A DNA stretch of 64,000 bases from Kaistia defluvii (GTDB lineage: Bacteria; Pseudomonadota; Alphaproteobacteria; Rhizobiales; Kaistiaceae), in NCBI RefSeq assembly GCF_026343955.1, contig NZ_JAPKNI010000001.1:558001-622000 (forward strand), given 5' to 3'. The notes below the pieces were generated by a model that worked only from the letters and a program-made list of their open reading frames with translations, was not told where the DNA came from and did not search any database. Shown here piece after piece: positions 40,844 to 48,841 of the stretch. The position numbers were made by a program, and so were the translations under genes. Within the stretch, counting starts at the first letter, position 1. Each line of letters begins with the position of its first letter.

Positions 40844-41608
40844 TCAGAGGGGATGCGCGCCGAGGCCGACCGGCAGCGAGCCTTCGACATCATGCTCGAA
40901 ATGCACATGGGCGTGGCTGTGATGGTGCGGATGCTGGTGGACGCTGCCACGGTGGCCGCGACCGTCCTTCAAAAGCAGCGCGCAGGTGGCGAAGCGCGCC
41001 ATGAAATGCGCGTCATGCGCAACAATGATCATCGCCTGCGGCAATGCTTCGAGAATGTCGCTGAGCCGGGCATAGGCGTCGGGATCGAGCCCCACGGTCG
41101 GCTCGTCCAGCAGCAGCACTTCCGGCTGCATGGCGAGCACGGCGGCGATCGAAACCAGCCGCTTCTCGCCGCCCGACAGCCGGTGCGTCACCCGGTCGGC
41201 GAGATGGCCGAGCTCGAGCGAGCGCAAGGTCGCCCGCGCCGTCTCATAAGCCTCCTCGCGCGATTGCCCGAGATTGAGCGGCCCGAAGGCCACGTCCTCG
41301 ATCACGGTCGGGCAGAAGAGCTGGTCGTCGGCATCCTGAAACACGAGGCCGGCCCGCACGCGCACACTGCGGAAATCCGCCTCGGAGCGCCGCACCGCGC
41401 CAAACGCCTCGACCGTGCCGGCGCTGGCCGGGATGAAGCCGGTGATGACGTGCAGCAGCGTGCTCTTTCCGGCGCCATTGGCGCCGAGCAGCACCATGCG
41501 CTCGCCCGCGTTGAGCACGAGATCGACGCCGTCGAGCACGGGCCTGGCGGCGGCATAGCCGGCGACGATGCCGGAAAGGCGGATCAGCGGCGGGGGCAGC
41601 GCGTTCAT
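40844..41608 (-). CDS. nikO: ECF nickel/cobalt transporter ATPase with His-rich tail (NikO/CbiO)
   Basis: This 254-residue ATPase has Walker A VLLGANGAGKSTLLHVITG, the signature HRLSGGEKRLVSIAAVLAM, Walker B VLLLDEPTVGLD and the switch His in IIVAHDAHFM. After the ABC domain, the last ~45 residues include VHQHPHHHSHAHVHFEHDVE, a histidine-rich segment that is not part of normal CbiO and could bind nickel near the membrane. It abuts nikQ with no gap and is the last ECF component of the operon. Confidence 0.9.
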   Translation of the reverse strand: MNALPPPLIRLSGIVAGYAAARPVLDGVDLVLNAGERMVLLGANGAGKSTLLHVITGFIPASAGTVEAFGAVRRSEADFRSVRVRAGLVFQDADDQLFCPTVIEDVAFGPLNLGQSREEAYETARATLRSLELGHLADRVTHRLSGGEKRLVSIAAVLAMQPEVLLLDEPTVGLDPDAYARLSDILEALPQAMIIVAHDAHFMARFATCALLLKDGRGHRGSVHQHPHHHSHAHVHFEHDVEGSLPVGLGAHPL

Positions 41609-42379
41609 TCAGCCGAACTCCAGCCAGGCCAGGGCGATGAGCAGCACCGGCCAGAGGAAGATGAAGAGACGATCGGCGCGTTCCAGGGGGCGCTGCGCGA
41701 AGGCGGGAAACTGGCCGGAAAAGCCGCGCGCCCGCATCGCCCAGGCGACCCGCTCGGCCCGCTCGGCACTGCGCACGACCAGCATGCCGAGCAGATGCCC
41801 GAGGCTGCGCCAGCTATGGCGATTGCTGCCGGCACGAAAACCGCGCGCCCGCATCGCCCGCCGCAACCGGGCATATTCCTCGTGGAAGACGCCGACATAG
41901 CGCACGGTGAGCTGGAACAGATGGGCGATGCGCGGGGGCACGCCGATGCCGCTCATGGCGCCGGCGAGCCGCATCGTGCCCATGGTCGAGAGCAGCGCCG
42001 CCGCCATCAGCACGCCGGCATTGACCCGGACGATGATGACGATAGCGCGGCGGACGCCCTCCTCCGAGACCGGCAGACCGAGGAGGCTGAACAGCGCATG
42101 CCCCGGCATGGTGAGCGGCAGGGTCAGCAGCAGGAACAGCAGGAAACCCTCGACCGCCGTCAGCCGGCGCAGCGTCGCGCGGAACGGCAGGCGCGCGAAG
42201 AACGCGGCGCCCCCGGCCGCCACCAAGGCGGCGGCGAGAGCGGGCGCCGTATGCAGCACCGCGAGCAGCGCCAGGAAGGTAATCGCGGCCGCCAGCCGGA
42301 CGCGCGGATCGATGGCGGCGAGCGGGCCCGCATCGCGGTTTTCCGCGAAGATGGCCGTGGCGCTCGCCTTGCCGCTCAT
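41609..42379 (-). CDS. nikQ: ECF transporter transmembrane component (NikQ/CbiQ)
   Basis: This 256-residue protein has five or six helices (AAITFLALLAVLHTAPALAA, LLFLLLTLPLTMPGHALFSL) and both coupling helices with the AMRARGF motif, at about residues 175 and 215, which dock the two ATPase subunits. It couples ATP hydrolysis to nickel movement through NikM. It overlaps nikL by 4 bp. Confidence 0.9.
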   Translation of the reverse strand: MSGKASATAIFAENRDAGPLAAIDPRVRLAAAITFLALLAVLHTAPALAAALVAAGGAAFFARLPFRATLRRLTAVEGFLLFLLLTLPLTMPGHALFSLLGLPVSEEGVRRAIVIIVRVNAGVLMAAALLSTMGTMRLAGAMSGIGVPPRIAHLFQLTVRYVGVFHEEYARLRRAMRARGFRAGSNRHSWRSLGHLLGMLVVRSAERAERVAWAMRARGFSGQFPAFAQRPLERADRLFIFLWPVLLIALAWLEFG

Positions 42380-42993
42380 GACGGGCGATCTTTCGCAGGA
42401 CGGCGCGACTTCAGGAAGGCCACCAGCCCGAAGATCCCGACGATGTAGCCGATGCCGCCGACGATGTCCTGGATCCGCAGGGCGGATTGCAGCGCGTCGA
42501 TCTGGGCGGCGAGCGGCGCGACCTTGCGCGCCACGGCGATCTCGAGATCGGCCATCGACACGGCAGGCGCTGCGGCGGGGGCAGGTATCGAGGCGGCACC
42601 CGACGGGGCATCGCCGGCTAGCGCGGCGGAAGCCGATGGGACGGCCGCGGGCGAGTTCGAATCCAGTTCTGAGGCCGCAACGGTGAAGCGCGCGACGTGA
42701 CCGTCTTCCGCGTCGACTGTGACGGTGATGTCGCCGGTCCCCGTCGCCTTCAGCGCGAACTTGCCATCCGGCCCGGTCTTGCCCGATTGCAGCACTTGAT
42801 CGGCCTTTTCGCGCAGGGTGACGTCGACGCCGGCGGCCGGCCCGCTGCCGACAAAATAGGCTTCGCCCTCGATGCTCGACCCGATCGCCGAGGCGAACAC
42901 CTTGAGCCGGTGCGCCGAGGCCGGGCCGGCGGCAACGAGAAGCGCCGCCGTCGCCAGCAGCAGCAGGCGGATACGATCAGGATGAGGCGGCAA
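42376..42993 (-). CDS. nikL: Nickel ECF transporter accessory protein NikL-like
   Basis: The best start is TTG at 42993 with GGGGAGG 5 bp upstream, giving 205 residues. After the signal segment IRLLLLATAALLVAAGPASA comes HRLKVFASAIGSSIEGEAYF, a small beta domain with the conserved N-terminal His, then an Ala/Pro-rich linker and a C-terminal membrane helix in VGGIGYIVGIFGLVAFLKSR. This matches NikL/NikN-type additional components of nickel ECF importers. It overlaps nikM by 17 bp. Confidence 0.82.
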   Translation of the reverse strand: MPPHPDRIRLLLLATAALLVAAGPASAHRLKVFASAIGSSIEGEAYFVGSGPAAGVDVTLREKADQVLQSGKTGPDGKFALKATGTGDITVTVDAEDGHVARFTVAASELDSNSPAAVPSASAALAGDAPSGAASIPAPAAAPAVSMADLEIAVARKVAPLAAQIDALQSALRIQDIVGGIGYIVGIFGLVAFLKSRRPAKDRPS

Positions 42994-43618
42994 TCTTGCC
43001 TCCCCGCCGCAGGGCGCGCGCGCCGAGCATGTCCGGGCTGACCCGGGCCAGGAAGCCGCAGGCAAAGCCGGTGATGATGGCCTCGCCGACCAGCAGCGGG
43101 CCATAGGAGAGGAGCACGATGCGCGCCGAAAGCGTGTAGCTGGAATCGCTCAGCGTCAGCACCAGCGCCACCAGGACGGCGGTGGTCGCGACCGAGAGCG
43201 CCGCCACGACGGCGCCGACCCATGCCGCGCGGCGCGGCGTGGCATCGACGAGCAGAGGCGCGAACAGCATCGCCCAGAGCACGCCGGGCAGCGCGATATC
43301 CATCGTGTTGACGCCGAGCGTCGTGACGCCGCCGAATCCGAAGAACACCGCCTGCAGCACCAGCCCGACGAAGACGGCGGGCACGGCCGCCCAGCCGATG
43401 ATCAGCCCCATCAATCCGGACAGCAGCAGATGGACGCTGGTCGGCCCGACGGCGACGCTGATCAGGCTGGCGACGAAGAACAGCGCCGCCAGAACGGCGA
43501 CGCGCGGCAGGCTGTCCTCGTCGAGCTTCTTCAGCGCATAGGCCAGGGCCGCGGCGGTCACGATCCCGCCGCCCGCCAGCACGGGAACCGACAAGACGCC
43601 ATCCGGAATATGAGCCAT
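42977..43618 (-). CDS. nikM: ECF transporter substrate-specific component (NikM/CbiM)
   Basis: Starting at the ATG at 43618 the protein has 213 residues and begins MAHIPDGVLS, the hallmark N-terminus whose His and amino group coordinate the metal in this family. It has six or seven membrane helices, including VGPTSVHLLLSGLMGLIIGW with another metal-ligand His and GFGGVTTLGVNTMDIALPGV. The frame stays open upstream, but that part covers a repeat and is not coding. Nickel rather than cobalt is inferred from the NikR site, urease and NikK/NikL neighbours. Confidence 0.92.
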   Translation of the reverse strand: MAHIPDGVLSVPVLAGGGIVTAAALAYALKKLDEDSLPRVAVLAALFFVASLISVAVGPTSVHLLLSGLMGLIIGWAAVPAVFVGLVLQAVFFGFGGVTTLGVNTMDIALPGVLWAMLFAPLLVDATPRRAAWVGAVVAALSVATTAVLVALVLTLSDSSYTLSARIVLLSYGPLLVGEAIITGFACGFLARVSPDMLGARALRRGGKIAASS

Positions 43619-43689
43619 ACAGGCCTCCGCCTCGCTTGCTTCACCTCGCCCCGAGGGAGAGGGTAGAGCCGGCTTCCCCGAAAGGGGCG

Positions 43690-44454
43690 CTATTTCATGT
43701 CCCGGGCCTGGACCCAGATCAGACCGCCAAGCTCGACCGGCTTGGGCTCTCCGTCCGGATCCGGCAGCTGGTAATCGGCATCGACAAGGGCGGCGAAACC
43801 CCACCAGCCGGCGCGCGGCATGGCGTAGTGGAACACGCCCTGCCCGTCCGCCTTGACCACCTGGGTGACGAAGGCATCGGCCGGCGGCGTGACGGAGCCG
43901 TCATTGACCCACTCGACCTCGACTTCGGCGAACGGCACGGGCTCGCCATTGCGGCGCACGACGCCGCTGAACAGATTGCCGGTCCAGAGCCCGTTCGGGC
44001 GCGCAAGCGGCTCGATCTCGACGGGAAGGCCGACCGGCCGGTCCCAGTCCGAGCCCCAGCCGAACGCATCGACGACGACCTTGGCGTAATGGATGATCGA
44101 CTTGCCCTCGGCCGGCTCCCAATAGGGCTTCGGCTCGACGAAGAAGGTGTAGGCGCCCGGCTTGGCCGGCTTGTAGCGGGTCTTCCAGGCCATCTTGCCG
44201 TCGCGCGGCGCCTCGACCAGCGTTCCCAGCAGATCCGTCTCCCCCTCGGAGGTCACGACTCCGAAGCGGACGGGCCTGGCCATGTCCATGGTCGGGCCGC
44301 GATCCATGGGATGGGTGAAGACCAGGTCGAGGTCCAGCGCCTTGTCCTCGGCGCCGAAATTATCGGTCGAGGGCAGGATCTCCTGGAAATGCGCCTGCGC
44401 CAGGGAGGGAGTGGCGATGGCGGCGACCAAGGCAACGATGCGTACGAACTTCAC
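43690..44454 (-). CDS. nikK: DUF4198-family periplasmic protein (NikK-like)
   Basis: I favour the GTG at 44454, 6 bp after GAGGA, giving 254 residues. The ATG at 44460 is an alternative. The signal peptide FVRIVALVAAIATPSLAQA is followed by HFQEILPSTDNFGAEDKALD, placing a histidine at the mature N-terminus as in NikK/DUF4198 proteins. Further segments are HPMDRGPTMDMARPVRFGVV and AKPGAYTFFVEPKPYWEPAE. In other bacteria NikK is a periplasmic nickel-binding part of NikMNQO-type importers. It is the first gene of the nickel import operon. Confidence 0.85.
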   Translation of the reverse strand: MKFVRIVALVAAIATPSLAQAHFQEILPSTDNFGAEDKALDLDLVFTHPMDRGPTMDMARPVRFGVVTSEGETDLLGTLVEAPRDGKMAWKTRYKPAKPGAYTFFVEPKPYWEPAEGKSIIHYAKVVVDAFGWGSDWDRPVGLPVEIEPLARPNGLWTGNLFSGVVRRNGEPVPFAEVEVEWVNDGSVTPPADAFVTQVVKADGQGVFHYAMPRAGWWGFAALVDADYQLPDPDGEPKPVELGGLIWVQARDMK

Positions 44455-44482
44455 AACCATTCCTCGCTTCCAGACCGTCTGG

Positions 44483-44517
44483 ATGTGAGGATTGTATCGG
44501 AATGTCATACGCGTCAA
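44483..44517 (-). promoter_or_regulatory. Promoter with NikR operator upstream of nikKMLQO
   Basis: On the minus strand TTGACG (44517-44512), 15 bp, TACAAT (44496-44491) form a strong promoter with a short spacer. Overlapping it, ATGTGA (44483-44488) and TCATAC (44505-44510) are separated by exactly 16 bp, matching the E. coli NikR operator GTATGA-N16-TCATAC at 10 of 12 positions. The operator covers the spacer and the -10, so nickel-bound NikR should block initiation. Confidence 0.72.
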
Positions 44518-44567
44518 GCGCCGAATGCACGTTTTCGACGGACCGGACCGGTTTATGCAACCCTGCG

Positions 44568-47500
44568 TCAGTAGGCGATGTAAACGCCGAGCTGCACGGC
44601 ATGGCTATCCTCGCCGCCGGCAAAGCGGCCGGCGTAACTGACGAAGCCGCTGGCGCCATAGACCAGACCGAAATCGAGACCGGCATCCACCGTGGCGGCA
44701 TCACGGCCGGGTCCGATGCCCGCGATCTGGAACGTATCGCTGCCGGCAAAAGCCATCCCCAGCGTCGGCGTCTGGTCCGAGAAGGAATGTGTCCAGGCGA
44801 CCGCGACGCGCGGCTTGATCCAGAGGCCGTGGTCGAGATCGAAGCGATGGCTGGCCCGGAGGCCGAGCGTGGTGCCACAGCCCGAAAGCGCGCCGCCGGA
44901 CGAGGAAAGATTGGCGGCGCCCGCGCCATCCTCTGTGAAGCCGTCGAGATCGGTGCGAGCGCAGGCGAAGCCCGCCATCGGCTCGACCTCGCTGGCGCCG
45001 AAGCGCAGGACATAGCCGAGTTCGGCGAAGGCCTGCGCGGTCCAGCCGTCATGGCTGCTATTCGCCGTGCCGTTGAGCGGGGAGACGTGGATCTGCCGCT
45101 CGACGTCGAGCTCGTGCAGCGCCATGGCGACGCCGCCGCGCACGCGCAGGGCTTCGTAGTTCCACTGGCCGTAGCCGGCCAGGATGAAGGATTGCAGGTC
45201 GGCGGAGCTGTCGCGGTCGTCGAGCGAGATCTTGCCCTTGTCCATGCCGACGGCGAGGCCGACGCGGACGTTCTCCGTGGTGCGGTCGATACCGGCCAGG
45301 ATGCCGGCCGAATGGCGCGACCCGCCGGCGGCGTTGCCGTCACCGTCGAAGTTGGTCTGCGCGCCATAGCCGGTGAGCCAGGGCGTATAGCCCTCGACCC
45401 AGCCAGAATTGCGCATCCGGTTCAGAAGCGTCGCCCGCGTCTGCTCGCCCTGCGCCTGCAGGGTGCCGAGCGCGGTCGCGTGGATCTCGCCGGAGAGATT
45501 GTCGAAGGCGGCGCGCGCCGTCGCCACTTCGAGCGGCAGCACGGCGTCATGGACCGCATTGCCGGGGCCGAGTTGCTCCACGGCCCCACCCGTCGCCCTC
45601 TGGTTCGGCGTCGCGCCGACCGAGGCGAAGGTCGTGTCGTTGCGATCGAGCGTGAGGCTGATCATCTGCGTCGTTTGGTCGAGCGTCGGGTCGAGAAAGG
45701 CGTAGTCGGAAAGCGTGTTGCCGAAGGTACCCGTGATCGTGCCGGTGGCGGAAAGGATCGTGTAGGAGGTGCCGACCTGCAGCGGCACGGCCGAGACCGC
45801 CAGCTTGAGCGTGCTGCCGTCGATATCGACGTCGCCCTCGACCGAGACCCGGCTCATGCCATTGGCCGTGACGGTGGTGCGCAAGGTGGACGTCGCTTGC
45901 AGCGCCAGGTCGCCCCCGATCGTGAGCGTGCCGGCCGGGGACGCGGCGTGGCCGCCGGAAAGGATGCCGGCGACCGTGGTCGCGCCCACCGTGCCGATGC
46001 CGGATAACGTGCCGTTCGCTCCGACCACGACGGAGGAATCCGCGATGCCGCCATCGACCTGCAGCGTGCCGCCGGTGATCGTCGTCGTGCCCTGGTAGGT
46101 GTTGTCGGCGGTCAGCGCCAAGGTACCGGCGCCGAACTTGTTCAGCCCGCCCTCGCCCGAGATCAGGCCGGAAAACACCGTCGACGTGCCGTCGCCGCCC
46201 ACCGAGAGCGCGCTGGTCGCCGCGTTCAGCGTGACCGCGCCGGCGCCGGCCAGCGAGCCGATCGTCGCCTTGAAACCGGCGAGATCCAGCGTCGCGCCGG
46301 CAGCGATGGTGAAGGCCGACTTTTCCGCCAGCGCGTCATCGGCGGCCGCCTGCAGCGTGCCGGCCTGCACATCGGTGCGGCCGGTATAGAGGCTGACGCC
46401 GCCGAGGCTGAGCGTGCCGGTGCCGACCTTGACCAGCGAGCCGCCTGTGCCACCGCCTATGCCGCCATCCTCGATGGTGCCGTCGACCGTGGTCGAGAGA
46501 TTGCCGCTGCCCACGGTCAGCACCTTGCCGCCGAGCCGGAACGTGCCGGCTCCCTCGATGGTACCGACGGCGATGCCGCTGGCGACCTGCGAGAAATCGA
46601 CCGTCGCATCCTCATCCGCGATCAGATGGGCGGTGCCGCCCGTGGCATTGCCGGCAAAGGTGGTAAGGCCGCCGCCGCCCGTGGTGATCGTGACCGTGCC
46701 GGCCGAACTCGAACCGGAGAAGTCGACGCGGCCGGCATTGTTGATGGTCGATTGGGCGGCCGTGCTGTTGCCGGAGAAGGCGATCGCCGAGCCCATATTG
46801 TTGATCAGGTCGGACGAGCCGGCCGAGCTGGAGCCGGAAAAAGCGACCGAGCCGCTGTTGCCGATGCGGGCATTGCCGGCCGTGCTCGTCTCCGTAAACA
46901 GGATCGAGCCGCCTTCATTGTTGGCGACGAAGCCGGTCGCGGCCGTGCTGGAGCCCTTGAACGTCACCTGGCCGCTGTTCGACAGCAGCGCCACGGCGCT
47001 GAGCGAGGCCTGCTCGGAAAAGACGATCGCGCCGGTGGCGTTGTTGGTGAGCGTCGCGATGCCGGCGCTGCTGGTGCCGGCGAAATTGACGATACCGCTA
47101 TTGTTGAGCGAGGCGCCGGCCAAGGTGCTGGCGTCGAGGAAATCGACCACCCCGGTGGTGTTGTTGGTGATCTCGGCCGTGCCGGCGCTGGAGGCGTCGG
47201 TGAACTCCATCCTGCCGTTGACGGTCAGCTTCGAGGTGCCGGCCGTGCTGTCATCGGCGAAGGTGAGCGTGCCGCTGGCATTGGTGACGAAGGTGGCGCC
47301 CCCGGCCGTCGACGAGCCGCTGAACAGCGTCGCGCCGTTGTTGGTGACCTTGGCGGTGCCGGCGCTGGCCGTGCCGCTGAAACCAAGCAAACCGCCGCCA
47401 TTGTTGACGATGGTCGAATTGCCGGCCGTGCTCGCATCGCCGAAGGACAGGCTGCCCGTGCCGTTATTGGTCAGGATGGCGTCGGCGGCGGTGCTGGCAT

Positions 47501-47798
47501 CATAGAAATAGGTCGAGCCGCCGGAATTGTTGATGATGTTGGCCTGGTCGGCGGTGCTGGTGTCGTTGAAGCGGACCGTATCGCCGTCATTCGCGGTGAT
47601 CTGTTCCGACCCGGCCGACTCGGTGCCGTTGAACTCGCGATCGGAGGCCGCCTGCGCCGTTGCCGGCAGCAACAGGCCTAGCCACAGGGGCGCAAACGCC
47701 CAGGACCACGCCGCAGCCCGAGGGGACGCGACCGGTCGGGGCGCGACGAAGCGGCCTGCCTCGCGTCGACCGGAACTGAAATCTCGCCGCCCAACCAT
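44568..47798 (-). CDS. Autotransporter (type Va) with repetitive beta-helical passenger
   Basis: From the ATG at 47798, with GAGG 7 bp upstream, the protein has 1076 residues. An extended signal peptide ends near residue 50 (WLGLLLPATAQA). Residues ~55-410 hold at least 15 imperfect ~21-residue repeats of the type DASTAGNSTIVNNGGGLLGF, rich in Ser, Thr, Ala and Gly with almost no charge. Then come autotransporter-associated strand repeats (LVKVGTGTLSLGGVSLYTGR, LNKFGAGTLALTADNTYQGT) and, from about 810, a 12-stranded beta-barrel domain (NSGWVEGYTPWLTGYGAQTN) ending in LGVYIAY with the aromatic last residue. It is probably a surface adhesin. A CtrA-like site lies about 82 bp upstream. Confidence 0.92.
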   Translation of the reverse strand: MVGRRDFSSGRREAGRFVAPRPVASPRAAAWSWAFAPLWLGLLLPATAQAASDREFNGTESAGSEQITANDGDTVRFNDTSTADQANIINNSGGSTYFYDASTAADAILTNNGTGSLSFGDASTAGNSTIVNNGGGLLGFSGTASAGTAKVTNNGATLFSGSSTAGGATFVTNASGTLTFADDSTAGTSKLTVNGRMEFTDASSAGTAEITNNTTGVVDFLDASTLAGASLNNSGIVNFAGTSSAGIATLTNNATGAIVFSEQASLSAVALLSNSGQVTFKGSSTAATGFVANNEGGSILFTETSTAGNARIGNSGSVAFSGSSSAGSSDLINNMGSAIAFSGNSTAAQSTINNAGRVDFSGSSSAGTVTITTGGGGLTTFAGNATGGTAHLIADEDATVDFSQVASGIAVGTIEGAGTFRLGGKVLTVGSGNLSTTVDGTIEDGGIGGGTGGSLVKVGTGTLSLGGVSLYTGRTDVQAGTLQAAADDALAEKSAFTIAAGATLDLAGFKATIGSLAGAGAVTLNAATSALSVGGDGTSTVFSGLISGEGGLNKFGAGTLALTADNTYQGTTTITGGTLQVDGGIADSSVVVGANGTLSGIGTVGATTVAGILSGGHAASPAGTLTIGGDLALQATSTLRTTVTANGMSRVSVEGDVDIDGSTLKLAVSAVPLQVGTSYTILSATGTITGTFGNTLSDYAFLDPTLDQTTQMISLTLDRNDTTFASVGATPNQRATGGAVEQLGPGNAVHDAVLPLEVATARAAFDNLSGEIHATALGTLQAQGEQTRATLLNRMRNSGWVEGYTPWLTGYGAQTNFDGDGNAAGGSRHSAGILAGIDRTTENVRVGLAVGMDKGKISLDDRDSSADLQSFILAGYGQWNYEALRVRGGVAMALHELDVERQIHVSPLNGTANSSHDGWTAQAFAELGYVLRFGASEVEPMAGFACARTDLDGFTEDGAGAANLSSSGGALSGCGTTLGLRASHRFDLDHGLWIKPRVAVAWTHSFSDQTPTLGMAFAGSDTFQIAGIGPGRDAATVDAGLDFGLVYGASGFVSYAGRFAGGEDSHAVQLGVYIAY

Positions 47799-47879
47799 GT
47801 CGCCGCCTCGATACCCGCCATCGGCCCCAAGGCCTTGCGAAGGCATCGGGATTCCCGACGATAGGTGACGCGATGCGCC

Positions 47880-47895
47880 TTAAACTATGGTTAAC
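47880..47895 (-). promoter_or_regulatory. CtrA-type binding site upstream of the autotransporter
   Basis: TTAA-N7-TTAAC (ttaa at 47880, ttaac at 47891) equals the full CtrA consensus TTAA-N7-TTAA, and on the minus strand it contains the common half site TTAACCAT. AT-rich sequence is rare in this GC-rich window. It lies 82-97 bp before the autotransporter start. Confidence 0.6.
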
Positions 47896-47934
47896 AAGGG
47901 ATTGCTTGTCCCCGCCGGCAAGGTCGCCGCCCGC

Positions 47935-48180
47935 CTATCGCGACAGGCGGCGGGCGTTGGCGCGCACTTTCTGGCGATAGCTCCGCACGACGCTGTCGAG
48001 CGAGGCGCCGCCGGCCATCCGCAGCGACGACTGCGTCGCCGCGAGCACTTTCTCGCGCATCATCAGTTCCGCCTCGCGCTGCGCGTTCGCGCCTCCCGCC
48101 GCGAGCTTGATCATGCGCAGGAGAACCACCTGCTGCGATTCGAACGCCAGCCTGTTGAGATTGAGCCAGGTGTGGAACAT
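47935..48180 (-). CDS. Small conserved hypothetical protein
   Basis: This 81-residue protein (MFHTWLNLNRLAFESQQVVL at the start, VVRSYRQKVRANARRLSR at the end) is predicted to be helical, with an amphipathic N-terminus and a basic C-terminus. It has no signal peptide. Similar short proteins seem widespread in Hyphomicrobiales, and it has a phasin-like look, but I cannot assign a function. It reads in the direction of the autotransporter gene with 136 bp between, so co-transcription is possible but a separate CtrA-like promoter argues against it. Confidence 0.65.
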   Translation of the reverse strand: MFHTWLNLNRLAFESQQVVLLRMIKLAAGGANAQREAELMMREKVLAATQSSLRMAGGASLDSVVRSYRQKVRANARRLSR

Positions 48181-48320
48181 GGACGTCTCCTGGGGCCGAA
48201 GCGGGACATTGGCTCCGGCTCGGCTAGAAGGCGCCAGGGGGCCGGTTGGTTCCCTGACGCAGCGCAGAAAGCGCCGTCTTAACCTATTGGTGATATTGTG
48301 GGGTCAAGAGGTGACTTACC

Positions 48321-48346
48321 GGAACGAAATCGGAGGTAACTCCGTT
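48321..48346 (+). promoter_or_regulatory. EcfG-type promoter upstream of the response regulator
   Basis: GGAAC at 48321-48325, 17 bp and CGTT at 48343-48346 match the EcfG consensus exactly. The response regulator start codon is about 105 bp downstream, leaving a roughly 100-nt leader. Confidence 0.65.
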
Positions 48347-48452
48347 GGACGGTTCATAGCAACGCAAGCATGACGCGGATTGTCGTCTTTCTTGCCGAGA
48401 TCGGCCCGGTTGCCAGTGGCCGGGTGTTGCCAAGTTTGGGTACCCTATTGTG

Positions 48453-48824
48453 ATGAGCATCTCCAATGGACCACCCGTCATTCTCGTCGTTGAGGATGAA
48501 GGTCTTGTTCGCATGGCAGCAGCGGACGATCTGATGGAAGCCGGCTTCAAGGTTCTTGAAGCGGCAAATGCCGATCAGGCGATCCAGATGCTGGAGACGC
48601 ATCCCGAGATATCCATCCTGTTCACGGACATCGACATGCCCGGATCCATGGATGGAATTCGTCTGGCGCATGCCGTTCGCGAGCGGTGGCCGCCCGTGAA
48701 GCTGGTGCTGGTTTCGGGTCACCAGTCGCCGACCTCCGACATCCTGCCGACCGACAGCGCCTTCTTCGCCAAGCCTTACGACATGGGCAGCGTCTCGAAG
48801 GCACTCTGGGCGATGACGACCTAA
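48453..48824 (+). CDS. Single-domain response regulator
   Basis: This 123-residue protein (a GTG at 48450 is an alternative start) is a lone receiver domain. The acidic pair is in ILVVEDEGLVRMAA, the phospho-acceptor Asp in ILFTDIDMPGSMDGIRLAHA, the Ser switch in LVLVSGHQSP and the Lys in AFFAKPYDMGS. There is no output domain, so it would act by phosphotransfer or protein binding. It lacks the FATGUY motif of stress-linked single-domain regulators. It converges with an HWE kinase gene 17 bp away and has an EcfG-like promoter. Confidence 0.92.
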   Translation: MSISNGPPVILVVEDEGLVRMAAADDLMEAGFKVLEAANADQAIQMLETHPEISILFTDIDMPGSMDGIRLAHAVRERWPPVKLVLVSGHQSPTSDILPTDSAFFAKPYDMGSVSKALWAMTT

Positions 48825-48841
48825 GAAGCCGCCGACTGGCT

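Noticed and set aside
44568-47798. The repetitive DNA of the autotransporter as a CRISPR or tandem-repeat array
   Set aside because: Units are degenerate, in frame and encode a continuous beta-helix-type passenger; there are no identical repeats with unique spacers.
48182-48260. EcfG promoter for the 81-residue protein on the minus strand
   Set aside because: A GTTCC is present at 48248, but no AAC/AACG stands 16-17 bp from it.
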